From JBLHGN01 sp047616325 (GTDB lineage: Bacteria > Pseudomonadota > Gammaproteobacteria > Pseudomonadales > Cellvibrionaceae), in assembly GCA_047616325.1 (NCBI GenBank), contig JBLHGN010000093.1, forward strand, positions 1-12,089: a DNA stretch of 12,089 nucleotides. The letters run 5' to 3'. Of this stretch, positions 1 to 6,149 are shown piece by piece. Made by a program: the position numbers and the translations under genes. Below the pieces are notes generated by a model. That model was not told where the DNA came from. It saw only the letters and a program-made list of their open reading frames with translations, and did no database searches. Numbering within the stretch: the first letter of the stretch is position 1; each line of letters begins with the position of its first letter.

Positions 1-459
1 CAACCTAGGTTGGCTGGCACACTCATATCCGACGCGTGAGTTAGTCGGCCAATGCGCGAAGTTAAGGTGTTTTGTTTTTAATGTCGTGCCTATACACGAT
101 CAAGCGCAAAGTAACACTGACCCGCGGTGCCGAAAAATGCAAAACAGCCAGTACCACTTTAATCCAGGTAACGTATGGGTGTTATATCTACACAGGCTGA
201 GCGTACACATACTGAGAAAAACCTTACCTACGCCACTTAACTCATATAGCAAAACATAACAGGTCCAAGATATGGATAATCCCAAATTAATCAGTGGAAT
301 CGACTGATACCGCCTAACACACTGAAAATAAAGCATTTTTTACTTTTTGAAGCTCACCTATAGCGTGACTATGCGATCCTCTCAAAAGTAAAAACTCGGC
401 CTCTTATCAGTAACTTAGGCGGCCTCGCTACGATCCAACTCATTTATTTAGGATAAAGG
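1..459 (+). pseudogene. Decayed, 5'-truncated remnant of a membrane AraC-type regulator gene (membrane half only)
   Basis: No open frame survives, but pieces line up in order with the intact regulator gene at 637-1773. The best DNA anchor is 195-215 against 972-991: GGCTG, AGCGTACA and TACTGA are shared with small indels, and ACTTTAA lies 39 nt upstream (156) versus 40 nt (932). Translating from 158 gives a 19-codon ungapped match to residues 100-118, sharing Phe, Leu and a terminal Ile-Leu. Further on, a Trp (295), a Lys ten codons later and a His-Leu (355) mirror W149, K159 and H168-L169, with one extra codon, before a stop at 361. Nothing resembling the helix-turn-helix half is present; the sequence passes into the region upstream of the intact gene. 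The alignment was done by eye, so homology is probable rather than proven. The alternative is non-coding DNA with chance matches. Confidence 0.45.
310..422. repeat. Long imperfect inverted repeat (113-nt hairpin)
   Basis: The outer arms CCGCCTAA (310-317) and TTAGGCGG (415-422) pair perfectly. After a 3x3 mismatch, ACTGA (321-325) pairs with TCAGT (407-411). Deeper in, 337-350 (TTTTTACTTTTTGA) pairs with 382-394 (TCAAAAGTAAAAA) with one bulged T. The result is a long interrupted stem. It lies inside the upstream gene remnant, so it may be incidental. Confidence 0.5.
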
Positions 460-526
460 CGACACAGAACTAGATCTAGCAATCCGGGCACAACAAAATA
501 CATGCGTGTAAAATATACCCACAATA
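460..526 (+). repeat. Upstream copy of a duplicated leader segment
   Basis: This segment matches 1816-1871 in order: CGACA, CTAGC, AATCC, GGGCACA, and TATACCCAC set in TAAA/ATA with two mismatches over 18 positions. The copies differ by a 5-nt insertion after AATCC in the downstream copy and a gap of about 13 nt before TAAA. Here it lies 110-180 bp before the intact membrane AraC-type gene. It therefore probably represents ancestral promoter-region sequence of that gene family. Confidence 0.55.
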
Positions 527-555
527 AATCGGCACTACGAGCGGCAAACAAAAAC

Positions 556-578
556 CTGAAATTACCTGTATAATTCAG
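556..578 (+). promoter_or_regulatory. Candidate -10 box and overlapping dyad for the membrane AraC-type gene
   Basis: A perfect TATAAT occurs at 569-574, about 63 nt before the start codon. The best -35 hexamer is CAAACA at 18-bp spacing, which is weak. An imperfect dyad overlaps the -10: CTGAA/TTA (556-563, one bulged A) with TAATTCAG (571-578). Such overlap would suit autoregulation or an activator-dependent promoter, but that is inference. Confidence 0.35.
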
Positions 579-636
579 CAGAAAATGCGTATTCGAGCTT
601 GATTACTCGCACAAAAACAGCCAATTATAGATATCT

Positions 637-1773
637 ATGCCCAAAATTCTGTTCAACATTGATGATCTTGCTCTAATTATGGTCATCTCATCCAGTCTTC
701 TGCTAGTCATGATTTTATTGCATGATATACGCAAAAATCAGCACAACTTGTGGCTATCGGGGTTCCTAATTACCGTCGGAATTGGCGCCATAGACAGCAT
801 TTTATACTGGTCACCAATAGTTAAACTCGAGCTCGAAATACTGCAACCACACGCGTTTTTCTTCTTGAAAATTGCCCCACTTTTGGGGGCTCCGATACTG
901 TATATCTACACCAAATCACAGATTATCGAAGACTTTAAACTTAGAAAAACTTACTGTGCACACCTCGCACCGGCTGCAGCGTACATACTGACGCTGCCTT
1001 TTATCTATGGGTCGCTCGGGAAAGAAGGGCTACTACAAGGGGTAAACAACTACGAGATTTACTACAGTGACCCTATCTATTGGACTTTTACCTGGGCACT
1101 ACACTTCATCAAGCTCACTTATGCGTGCTTCACCGTCCATCTGCTTCATCTCCACAAGGAACGACTAAAGTATGTAAGCTCTAACACCGCCGGTATAGAC
1201 GGAAAATGGTTAAAATTGCTTGTGCTTGGCTTTATTACCCTTTGGCTTATACGTGCGTTCGCACAAATCTTTCATCAAATCGACCTCAGGTCTATTGCGC
1301 AGCATTTGGCGCTATTTGGTAATTACGTTCTTTTTACGCTGGTCAATATCTTGGTTATTTTTAGCCTATCGCGCCCAACAAGCAGGGCACAGAACGAGGT
1401 AAAACCACCAGAAACAAACCCACACCATGACTATACTGACGAACAAATTTCTCGACTGAAAAAAACAATCAACCAGCGCGAACCATTTCTAAATCCCGAC
1501 CTAACACTGGAAGAACTCTCAAAAATCTGCTCGATTCCAAAACGCACACTTTCTTTGATTATTAACCGCTACCACAATAAAAACTTTTTTGAGTTCGTTA
1601 ATGAATACCGAGTTACCAAGGCCGTAGATTTGCTACTCTCCCAAGATGCCGACTTCAGCATGCTGGACATCATGACGGATTCTGGTTTTAACAGTAAAAC
1701 TGTATTTAACCGAGTTTTTAAGAAACTCAAAGGAATGACCCCGACACAATACAGGGATTTAAATACACGCTAA
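637..1773 (+). CDS. Membrane-anchored AraC-family transcriptional regulator (7 TM + C-terminal HTH)
   Basis: This 378-residue protein has seven predicted hydrophobic helices at about residues 11-29, 38-58, 74-92, 107-125, 149-170, 191-212 and 224-245. A charged linker and an AraC/XylS-type DNA-binding domain (about 270-375) follow. The HTH domain shows a typical first motif (LTLEELSKICSIPKRTLS, 289-306), then FFEFVNEYRVTKAVDLL and a final GFNSKTVFNRVFKKLKGMTP. This arrangement implies a one-component sensor that sits in the inner membrane and binds DNA from the cytoplasmic side; the ligand and targets cannot be read from sequence. The start is constrained by a stop at 628. No Shine-Dalgarno sequence precedes it, which is unusual here, but the next ATG (codon 15) would cut helix 1. 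Its neighbours are decayed copies of its own membrane half, with no obvious target operon adjacent. Confidence 0.88.
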   Translation: MPKILFNIDDLALIMVISSSLLLVMILLHDIRKNQHNLWLSGFLITVGIGAIDSILYWSPIVKLELEILQPHAFFFLKIAPLLGAPILYIYTKSQIIEDFKLRKTYCAHLAPAAAYILTLPFIYGSLGKEGLLQGVNNYEIYYSDPIYWTFTWALHFIKLTYACFTVHLLHLHKERLKYVSSNTAGIDGKWLKLLVLGFITLWLIRAFAQIFHQIDLRSIAQHLALFGNYVLFTLVNILVIFSLSRPTSRAQNEVKPPETNPHHDYTDEQISRLKKTINQREPFLNPDLTLEELSKICSIPKRTLSLIINRYHNKNFFEFVNEYRVTKAVDLLLSQDADFSMLDIMTDSGFNSKTVFNRVFKKLKGMTPTQYRDLNTR

Positions 1774-1815
1774 GCCCTACCAAGTTGCGAGAATCTTCGC
1801 GCTAACTATACGCCA

Positions 1816-1871
1816 CGACAGAAAACCACTAGCGAATCCGTAGCGGGCACATTTAAAGTATACCCACGATA
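1816..1871 (+). repeat. Downstream copy of the duplicated leader segment
   Basis: This is collinear with 460-526 (shared blocks CGACA, CTAGC, AATCC, GGGCACA, TATACCCAC). It starts 42 bp after the stop of the intact regulator gene and precedes the downstream remnant, as the other copy precedes the intact gene. That order supports a tandem duplication that included the upstream region. Confidence 0.55.
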
Positions 1872-1908
1872 TGCAGCATAGAGACGAAGTTTGGAAACAG
1901 CATTCTAG

Positions 1909-2474
1909 AAAGTGAAGCAAATGCAAGGTTGGCGTATGATAACAATTGGCGCCGCAGACAGCCTACACGTTCTTTACCACGCCCTAGCGGTATTATTTTT
2001 TACCAATAGCAAACATTGCTAGCTCAGTAAAAACTGGTTTTTTTACGCGCTTCTGCCCGAGTTCAGAGGATACTTATGCGAGACTTACCTGCAGACTCCC
2101 ACGGGCTTACCATTCATTTATTAGAAAAATAAAATTAACCTAATCACCTGAACAGCAAAACACTACTGAAACTCCAGTCACTGCTGGCTGAATACAAAAA
2201 AAAGCTCCTCACCCTCTTTTTACCCAAATAGTGCGCGTAAACGCCTATGGGCCACTATCTCGTCTTAGTATTTTTTTGCAACTAATAACCAGTGCTTACT
2301 GGGTTTATGCTATATCAAAAAACACTCTCGCCACACAAAACCTCAAACAGGCGCCAAAATCATCGTAAGCCATTTTTTTGTGAAGCAGGTCACACCGACT
2401 ACAATAAAATAGCGATATCGATATCCAAATCGATATTAAAAAACACTCAATTTATTCCAACAAACAACCTATAA
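1909..2474 (+). pseudogene. Decayed remnant of a second membrane AraC-type regulator gene (membrane half only)
   Basis: The stretch is interrupted by several stops but keeps the order of the intact gene. The strongest anchor is AATTGGCGCC-N2-AGACAGC (1944-1962), identical to 780-798 and in the same codon phase, giving IGAADS versus IGAIDS. Then ACCAATAG, AGCTC, ACTG and ACGCG (2002-2049) follow in the same order as at 813-855, with 1-2 nt spacing changes between them and about 25 extra bases before them. Later fragments include a GLPFIY-like piece before a stop near 2119, comparable to GAPILY at 84-89, a YW near 2298, and CEAGHTDYNK near 2388, comparable to AGIDGK (185-190). Codons 1 to about 32 appear deleted, since the leader lies only 90 nt before the first anchor instead of 271. 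No HTH segment follows. Alignments were made by eye. Confidence 0.5.
2414..2436. promoter_or_regulatory. Overlapping palindrome and repeat, candidate operator upstream of the HDOD gene
   Basis: GATATCGATATC (2414-2425) is a perfect palindrome. ATATCGAT (2415-2422) also forms a perfect inverted repeat with ATCGATAT (2429-2436), and ATCGATAT recurs as a direct repeat 12 bp apart (2417 and 2429). A possible -10 TATAAT at 2470-2475 would place this site about 46-68 bp upstream of transcription start, an activator-like position. No protein can be assigned. Confidence 0.35.
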
Positions 2475-2475
2475 T
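2470..2475 (+). promoter_or_regulatory. Candidate -10 box of the HDOD gene
   Basis: A perfect TATAAT lies 57 bp before the HDOD start. No good -35 hexamer is seen at 16-18 bp spacing. A second TATAAT at 2512-2517 is too close to the start codon to leave room for the ribosome-binding site. Confidence 0.3.
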
Positions 2476-2531
2476 CAAAAATATGTCTAAAAAACAATCA
2501 GACAATCTACTTATAATTCAACGAGGGCGAT

Positions 2532-3968
2532 ATGAGCACCCCATACCTTGAACAGTGGGTTTCGCGACTCAGTCACGAGGAAATCCCCTCTTTTGCTAAC
2601 ACAGCCCGGCGAATGGCGGCTATTTCCAATAATGCCGAAAGTAGCGCCAATGATCTGGCCAAAGTTATTTTACAAGACACAACAATGACCACCCGTGTTT
2701 TGCGCTTAGCAAGTAGCGTTTACTACAATCCCTCTGGCCGTAAATTGGACACGGTAAGCTATGCCATCGTTGTATTGGGCTTTGAAAAGGTACGCAATTT
2801 GGCCCTTTCGGTGTCTATGCTGGAATCATTTCTCAATAGCAACCTGCTCTCTCACGTTAAAAAGGAAATGGCCTGTGCCTATCATGCCGCCATACAGGCA
2901 CAGCGCTTGGCGGAAAAACTTGGCATAAAAGAAACAGAAAACATTTACATAGCCGCGCTGCTACATCGTCTCGGGCAGTTAATGTTTTGGTGCTTTCCAT
3001 ACGAATATGGCAATCAACTGGAGGCGGCGGCCAAAAGTAGCAATGCCTATGAAAAAACTGAAAAGGAAATTCTCGGCTTTAATCTTAAGGAATTAACCGA
3101 TTCGCTTATAAAAGAATGGAATTTGAGCCCTCTTCTTCACGATACACTGACATACAAGTCTTTTAAGGATCAAAAAAAGTCGTGCATTTTACTCGGTTTT
3201 AGCATTGCTGATTGCGCCAAAGATAGCTGGCAGAGCGCTGAGGCAAATCGCCATATCCGAGCAATTTCAGCGTTTTTGAATTGCACGATTGTTGAGGCCC
3301 GCCAATGGTTATACGACAGCGCCAAAAAAGCCGACGAGGGGCTGCAATGTTTTCAGCTGGATAATAAATCCCAGCGCTTTATTGCGCCGATACCCAAAAA
3401 TACAGATGAAGGGGCAAAAGCATCAAATGTGATTGGCATTTTCAATAGAACGCCCATCGATAGCGAGCCTCTGCATGAGCGCCAAAGTCGCCTTCTTCGA
3501 CAAATTACTCACTTGTTAAATGAGGAGCTTAATCTAAGCCATTTTTTACTTGCCATGCTGGAAGGAATAAATGGTGCAATTCAATGCGACCAATCCTTTG
3601 TAATTCTGTATAAGGGAAAAGAAAGGGAGTTAGTGCTAAAACAACACATAGGCGATAAAAGCAAGCTAATCGCCAAAAATACGATTCAAAACTTAGAAAC
3701 CAAAGCAGCTCCGTTAGCCAGGTTACTCACGCATAAAGCCCCCTCCTGGAGCGCCAACAATATAGCGTTATCTAGCCTTGGTGGGTTTCAATTCGCCCCA
3801 TCAAATGTGATGGTCTCACCTATAGCGGCCTTAGGGAAAACACTGGGCTTTGTATTTTCGGTGCGCACCGAAAGCCAAGAAATCACACCGCAAGACTTTC
3901 AATGTTTTAGTCATTTTTGTGAACATGCCAACATAGCATTTAGAATGTTTATCAGTGATAAAAAATAA
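2532..3968 (+). CDS. HDOD domain signalling protein with C-terminal GAF-like domain
   Basis: The protein has 478 residues and is soluble, with no signal peptide or membrane helix. Residues about 10-210 form an HDOD domain: the usual start (LSHEEIPSFANTARRM), the block around IVVLGFEKVRNLALS (79-93) and AALLHRLGQLMFW (141-153). At the last motif an HD-phosphohydrolase would carry His-Asp; here it is His-Arg, as expected for the non-catalytic HDOD family. Residues about 320-474 have the size and pattern of a GAF domain, ending in a typical FCEHANIAFRM helix. HDOD proteins act as scaffolds in signalling and motility control in gammaproteobacteria, and the GAF part may bind a small molecule; both roles are inferred from family. 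The start is supported by GAGGG at 2523-2527, four bases before ATG. It is monocistronic and convergent with the small minus-strand gene. Confidence 0.88.
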   Translation: MSTPYLEQWVSRLSHEEIPSFANTARRMAAISNNAESSANDLAKVILQDTTMTTRVLRLASSVYYNPSGRKLDTVSYAIVVLGFEKVRNLALSVSMLESFLNSNLLSHVKKEMACAYHAAIQAQRLAEKLGIKETENIYIAALLHRLGQLMFWCFPYEYGNQLEAAAKSSNAYEKTEKEILGFNLKELTDSLIKEWNLSPLLHDTLTYKSFKDQKKSCILLGFSIADCAKDSWQSAEANRHIRAISAFLNCTIVEARQWLYDSAKKADEGLQCFQLDNKSQRFIAPIPKNTDEGAKASNVIGIFNRTPIDSEPLHERQSRLLRQITHLLNEELNLSHFLLAMLEGINGAIQCDQSFVILYKGKERELVLKQHIGDKSKLIAKNTIQNLETKAAPLARLLTHKAPSWSANNIALSSLGGFQFAPSNVMVSPIAALGKTLGFVFSVRTESQEITPQDFQCFSHFCEHANIAFRMFISDKK

Positions 3969-3990
3969 CACCATAATGTTAGAACGCGCA

Positions 3991-4034
3991 TAGCCATAGC
4001 TTCCACAGCTAAGGTATTGTCGCAACAATGGCTA
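3991..4034. other. Three-way-junction-like inverted repeats between convergent genes
   Basis: TAGCCAT (3991-3997) pairs with ATGGCTA (4028-4034). Inside are AGCT-N5-AGCT (3998-4010) and ATTGT-CGCA-ACAAT (4016-4029); the last two bases compete with the outer stem. It sits in the 97-bp gap between the HDOD gene and the convergent small gene. No U-tract follows on either strand, so it is not a standard terminator. Confidence 0.3.
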
Positions 4035-4065
4035 CCGATAAGCAAGACTAATTATGTAAAGCTAA

Positions 4066-4251
4066 TCACAAAAGTTCGACTTTTTCCTTACCGCAAAGGG
4101 AACACTTAAAGATTGTGACCAACTGCCCACGCAGGGAATCAAACTGTTTGTCTTGCTTGATAACCCATTTATGAAAACCGTGGCGGCACATCGTTTTGCT
4201 TTTAACCTTGTCGGCTGCCACTTTCTTTTTTATATCTACGACGTCACCCAT
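4066..4251 (-). CDS. Small conserved-type Cys/His (zinc-ribbon-like) hypothetical protein
   Basis: The product is 61 residues if translation starts at the ATG at 4251, or 68 if it starts at 4272. It is basic, soluble and without a signal peptide. Two candidate metal-binding clusters are visible: MCRHGFHKW (Cys22, His24, His27 in the shorter form) and CSLCGKEK (Cys50, Cys53), spaced like a small zinc ribbon. The middle stretch KQFDSLRGQLVTIFKC would form the connecting beta strands. I recall similar short proteins beginning MGxVxD in Pseudomonas-like bacteria, which is why I prefer the second ATG; neither start has a good Shine-Dalgarno sequence. It lies just downstream of the fumarase terminator on the same strand, so it probably has its own promoter. 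Function unknown; zinc binding is inferred from the cysteines. Confidence 0.65.
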   Translation of the reverse strand: MGDVVDIKKKVAADKVKSKTMCRHGFHKWVIKQDKQFDSLRGQLVTIFKCSLCGKEKVELL

Positions 4252-4283
4252 GCATGTATACCAATAATTCATTAAAAGCTTAA

Positions 4284-4303
4284 GGCGGCCGTGTTGGCCC
4301 GCC
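4284..4303 (-). terminator. Probable terminator of the fumarase gene
   Basis: Read on the minus strand, a GC-rich hairpin (GGCGGGCC, five-base loop, GGCCGCC; one bulged base) is followed by TTAAGCTTTTA. It lies about 155 bp after the fumarase stop and just before the small Cys/His gene. The tail is only moderately T-rich, so termination may be partial. Confidence 0.5.
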
Positions 4304-4458
4304 TGTTATTCGTTCAACTCAACCACCTTGCATCATTGTTGTGAGGTAAGTCCAATAGATTTTTGATACAGACACCCTCAATGGGCCAGCTCCGTTGATT
4401 AATTTGATAATTCCAAAAGAAATACGGGCAATACCTATCTCCTATTCATACCTGCCCC

Positions 4459-5979
4459 CTATTTCACCTCTATGACACCCTCTTCAATTTTGGCCTTCCA
4501 AATCTTGGGTCCAGTGTTGTGCACCGATTCGCCTCGACTATCGACAGCAACTGTTACCGGCATATCCTTAACTTCGAATTCGTAAATTGCCTCCATACCC
4601 AAATCAGCAAAACCGACAACTTCCGACTTTACAATAGCCTTGGACACTAAATAAGCGGCCCCACCCACAGCCATTAGGTATACGGCTCCGTTATCCTTAA
4701 TGGCCTGTATCGCGGCATCGCCGCGCTCTCCTTTACCTATCATACCGATCAGACCCGTTTTCTCTAACACGGTGCGGGTAAATTTATCCATGCGCGTAGC
4801 CGTGGTGGGGCCTGCGGGGCCCACAATCTCCTCTCTCACAGGGTTCACAGGGCCCACGTAATAGATAAAGCGGTTGGTAAAATCTACCGGTAGCGGCTCA
4901 CCGCGGGATATCATCTCCACCATACGTTTGTGTGCCGCATCTCGACCCGTAAGGATCTTACCAGACAAGAGTAAAGTTTCTCCTGGCTGCCATTCGTGGA
5001 TTGCTTCTTTACTTATGTGATCCAGGTTAACTCGTCGGGTAGTTTCGCCAACTTCCCAGGAAACCTTCGGCCAATCGTCGAGGCTTGGCGCCTGCTGAAA
5101 TGCGGGGCCCGAGCCATCCAAGGTAAAATGCGTATGGCGCGTAGCGGCACAGTTTGGAATAAGCGCAACGGCCTTATTGGCTGCATGTGTGGGAAAATCT
5201 TTAACTTTAACGTCTAATACCGTGGTTAAGCCACCTAAACCCTGAGCACCAATACCCAAGCCGTTAACCTTATCAAACAACTCCAAACGCAACTGCTCAC
5301 TGCGATTGTCGGCGCCTTTTGCCTGCAGATCGTGAATGTCGATAGGGTCCAACAAAGCTTCTTTAGCTAACAACATGGCTTTTTCTGCGGTGCCGCCAAT
5401 GCCAATGCCCAGCATCCCTGGGGGGCACCAACCGGCACCCATAGTTGGCACTACATTTAACACCCAATCCACAACAGAATCAGAGGGATTGAGCATGGCA
5501 AACTTGGATTTGGCTTCTGAACCACCGCCCTTGGCGGCCACATGAATGTCGATTGTGTCGCCTTGAACAAAGCTGTAATGAATTACTGCGGGTGTATTGT
5601 CGCCGGTATTTTTGCGCGCGCCATCGGGGTCTGCCAAAATTGAAGCTCGCAGTATATTGTCGGGATATTTATAAGCACGTCGAACGCCTTCATTGATTAT
5701 GTCATCGAAATCAAGATCGCCGTCAATCCGGGTATTCATGCCTACTTTAACAAATACGGTCACAATACCCGTGTCCTGGCAAATAGGGCGTTTTCCTTCG
5801 GCACACATACGAGAATTGACTAAAATTTGTGCCATCGCATCTCTGGCCGCAGGACTGGCCTCTCTTTTATACGCCTCGTAGACGGCACCGATAAAGTCTT
5901 TGGGGTGATAGTAAGAGATAAACTGCAAAGCATCGGCGACACTTGCGATTATGTCGTCTTGACGAACAATCGTTGTCAT
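4459..5979 (-). CDS. Fumarate hydratase, class I (4Fe-4S, iron-dependent)
   Basis: This cytoplasmic TCA-cycle enzyme interconverts fumarate and malate. The 506-residue product is full length and has both class I parts: the N-terminal catalytic domain and the C-terminal beta domain (from about residue 350, with GPVNPVREEIVGPAGPTTATRM). The three cysteines expected to hold the 4Fe-4S cluster are present at C67 (ICQDTG), C185 (GWCPPG) and C277 (PNCAATRH). The family-conserved start MTTIVRQDDII sits at 5979; the reading frame stays open upstream to 6060, but that extension is not family-like and has no ribosome-binding site. A Shine-Dalgarno is weak at 5979 too. It is separated by 170 bp from the upstream gene, so it is probably transcribed alone from a promoter that carries a palindrome. 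Class I enzymes are sensitive to superoxide, but proximity to sodB is not evidence of co-regulation. The product could equally be labelled FumA- or FumB-like. Confidence 0.96.
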   Translation of the reverse strand: MTTIVRQDDIIASVADALQFISYYHPKDFIGAVYEAYKREASPAARDAMAQILVNSRMCAEGKRPICQDTGIVTVFVKVGMNTRIDGDLDFDDIINEGVRRAYKYPDNILRASILADPDGARKNTGDNTPAVIHYSFVQGDTIDIHVAAKGGGSEAKSKFAMLNPSDSVVDWVLNVVPTMGAGWCPPGMLGIGIGGTAEKAMLLAKEALLDPIDIHDLQAKGADNRSEQLRLELFDKVNGLGIGAQGLGGLTTVLDVKVKDFPTHAANKAVALIPNCAATRHTHFTLDGSGPAFQQAPSLDDWPKVSWEVGETTRRVNLDHISKEAIHEWQPGETLLLSGKILTGRDAAHKRMVEMISRGEPLPVDFTNRFIYYVGPVNPVREEIVGPAGPTTATRMDKFTRTVLEKTGLIGMIGKGERGDAAIQAIKDNGAVYLMAVGGAAYLVSKAIVKSEVVGFADLGMEAIYEFEVKDMPVTVAVDSRGESVHNTGPKIWKAKIEEGVIEVK

Positions 5980-6068
5980 AGAGGAAGTCCGCGAATTGAG
6001 AGTTTTGACCATTTTATACCGAGAAAATGCTGCGTGCCAGCAATTGGCATTAAAATGCACACCAACAA

Positions 6069-6100
6069 CAAATTAAATGCGTTTAATTTGAAATCAAGAC
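6069..6100 (-). promoter_or_regulatory. Candidate fumarase promoter overlapping a perfect palindrome
   Basis: A perfect inverted repeat, CAAATTAAA-N4-TTTAATTTG, covers 6069-6090. On the minus strand TTGATT (-35-like, 6091-6096) is followed 16 bp later by TAATTT (-10-like), which lies inside the repeat. A regulator bound there would cover the promoter. No T-run follows, so this is not a terminator. The binding protein is unknown; only a weak resemblance to an FNR half-site (TTGAT) is seen. Confidence 0.4.
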
Positions 6101-6149
6101 TCTGACGTGAGCAACAAAATTGACCGTCCTTGGTGAGGTGTTTTTCACA

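Larger units (their letters stand above)
1774..2531. other. 758-bp gap without an intact gene
   Basis: The gap between the regulator stop and the HDOD gene holds the leader duplicate, the gene remnant and small AT-rich dyads: TAGCAA-ACA-TTGCTA at 2007-2021, GTAAAAA/TTTTTAC at 2027-2046 and CCAGT-GCTT-ACTGG at 2289-2302. No convincing Rho-independent terminator is visible after the regulator gene. The 60-codon frame at 2292-2474 is treated as part of the remnant, not a gene. Confidence 0.6.

Noticed and set aside
100..336. 78-codon minus-strand open frame
   Set aside because: Unusual composition, no ribosome-binding site, and it runs antisense through the better-supported plus-strand gene remnant.
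310..422. Integron attC site
   Set aside because: One outer box has the required invariant base changed, inner boxes do not have the expected spacing, and no cassette gene or integrase is present.
2292..2474. 60-codon plus-strand open frame as a gene
   Set aside because: No ribosome-binding site and low-complexity composition; its later part aligns with the regulator's membrane domain, so it is treated as part of the remnant.
5980..6060. N-terminal extension of fumarase (27 residues)
   Set aside because: Not shared with class I fumarases as I know them, and no ribosome-binding site at the upstream ATG; the conserved start is at 5979.
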